Of a stretch of 6,279 nt of DNA, positions 5,567 through 6,279 are shown piece after piece. The DNA is taken from contig CAYYJE010000146.1 of NCBI GenBank assembly GCA_964472165.1, positions 1 through 6,279 of the forward strand. The letters run 5' to 3'. The notes under the pieces were generated by a model that was given only the letters and a program-made list of their open reading frames with translations, was not told the DNA's origin and did no database searches. This stretch comes from UBA1413 sp964472165 (GTDB taxonomy: Bacteria > Bacteroidota > Bacteroidia > Bacteroidales > Prolixibacteraceae). The translations under genes were made by a program, and so were the position numbers. The stretch's first letter is position 1. Each line of letters starts with the position of its first letter.

Positions 5567-6279
5567 ATGGAAAACCGAATAGACCTTGACAAGCTCACCC
5601 TTTCGGCGATATATAAAAACCGGAAGAGTGACCGCGACATTTTCCACGAGTTAATGCCCACCAAGGTCAAGGAGGTTTTATTGGTCGCCACCCTTTACGA
5701 CTCCTATTCAATTGTACGCGAAGGACAGTTCAGCGACAAGATTTTCGGAGAATATTTACAGCTGAACCTGTACGCTGCTCCCCGCTTTACCAGTGCCAAC
5801 ACACGCGGGGAAGCATTGCGGCTTCTTCACGAACGGGATTATGACCTGGTCATCGTCATGGCAGGTGTGGATAAAACCATGCCCATTGAAACCGCCCGTG
5901 ACATCCACGCACTGAAGCCCAATGTTCCCATCCTGCTTCTGGCCAACAACAATGCAGATCTGAAATTTTTCAAAACGGAAGTTCAGAAAGCCGATTTTAT
6001 CGACAGAACCTTCGTCTGGAACGGAAATTCCAATGTCTTCCTGGCCATGATCAAATACGTGGAAGACAGGAAGAACATTGCCCCGGACACCAAACTCGGG
6101 AATGTGCGTGTCATTCTGCTGGTCGAAGACAGCATCCAGTACTATTCACGGTACCTGCCAACGCTATACGCCACCATCATGAGCCAAACCCAGAATCTGG
6201 TGGAGGATGATTCAAGCGATGAATTGCACATCATCCTGAAGATGAGGGCACGGCCAAAGGTGATCCTGGTCAGCACTTA
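5567..6279 (+). CDS. N-terminal part of a PEP synthase-type (PEP/pyruvate-binding) protein with degenerate receiver-like modules, cut by window edge
   Basis: An open frame from ATG 5567 gives 237 residues and continues past the window. Two receiver-like modules are visible. The first (about 34-150) has VLLVATLYDSY, then DLVIVMAG (93-100), PILLLANNN (121-129) and DRTFVWNGNSNVFLAMIKYVED (146-167). The second starts at VRVILLVEDS (180-189) and continues through a YLPTLYATIMSQTQ segment to MRARPKVILVST at the edge. This succession, notably FVWNG, IKYVED, ILLVEDS and RMRARPK-type text, matches from memory the N-terminal region of long Bacteroidetes proteins annotated as phosphoenolpyruvate synthase or PEP/pyruvate-binding domain proteins. 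The catalytic domains would lie beyond the window and are not seen here. Both modules lack an Asp at the expected phosphoacceptor strand end (M98 region; S236). The 7-bp gap after korB implies co-transcription and a role around pyruvate/PEP. The alternative is a stand-alone response-regulator-like protein. Confidence 0.72.
   Translation, partial: MENRIDLDKLTLSAIYKNRKSDRDIFHELMPTKVKEVLLVATLYDSYSIVREGQFSDKIFGEYLQLNLYAAPRFTSANTRGEALRLLHERDYDLVIVMAGVDKTMPIETARDIHALKPNVPILLLANNNADLKFFKTEVQKADFIDRTFVWNGNSNVFLAMIKYVEDRKNIAPDTKLGNVRVILLVEDSIQYYSRYLPTLYATIMSQTQNLVEDDSSDELHIILKMRARPKVILVST

Overview
The window looks like part of a Bacteroidota (Bacteroidetes) chromosome, probably an anaerobic or facultative Bacteroidales-type lineage with mid-range GC content. 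The evidence is the gene families, the fused two-subunit 2-oxoacid:ferredoxin oxidoreductase, starts that mostly lack a Shine-Dalgarno sequence behind AT-rich leaders, and a Bacteroidetes-type TAnnTTTG promoter element. The organism call is inference; no rRNA or tRNA is present to confirm it.

The layout is two gene sets diverging from one intergenic region of about 110 bp (2539-2649). Leftward on the minus strand, in transcription order, are a gamma-class carbonic anhydrase-like protein (2538-2026), a sugar-phosphate nucleotidyltransferase (1955-1056) and a NahK-like sugar kinase of the aminoglycoside-phosphotransferase fold (1039 to the left edge, incomplete at its C-terminus). Rightward on the plus strand are korA (fused gamma/alpha subunit, 2650-4488), korB (TPP- and Fe-S-binding beta subunit, 4492-5559) and the N-terminal 237 residues of a PEP-synthase-type protein with degenerate receiver-like modules (5567 to the right edge).

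The rightward set reads as a central-carbon module. KorAB interconverts a 2-oxoacid with its acyl-CoA, CO2 and reduced ferredoxin, and the downstream protein probably belongs to a PEP/pyruvate-binding family that links pyruvate and PEP. The divergent carbonic anhydrase could balance CO2 and bicarbonate around that step. The kinase/nucleotidyltransferase pair looks like a sugar salvage branch that makes a sugar 1-phosphate and then an NDP-sugar.

The shared intergenic region holds a perfect 7-bp inverted repeat (TATGTCA-N4-TGACATA) lying between promoter-like elements of both directions. It is the best candidate for a common control site. No mobile element, CRISPR array, RNA gene or convincing terminator was seen. 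Both outer genes run off the window.
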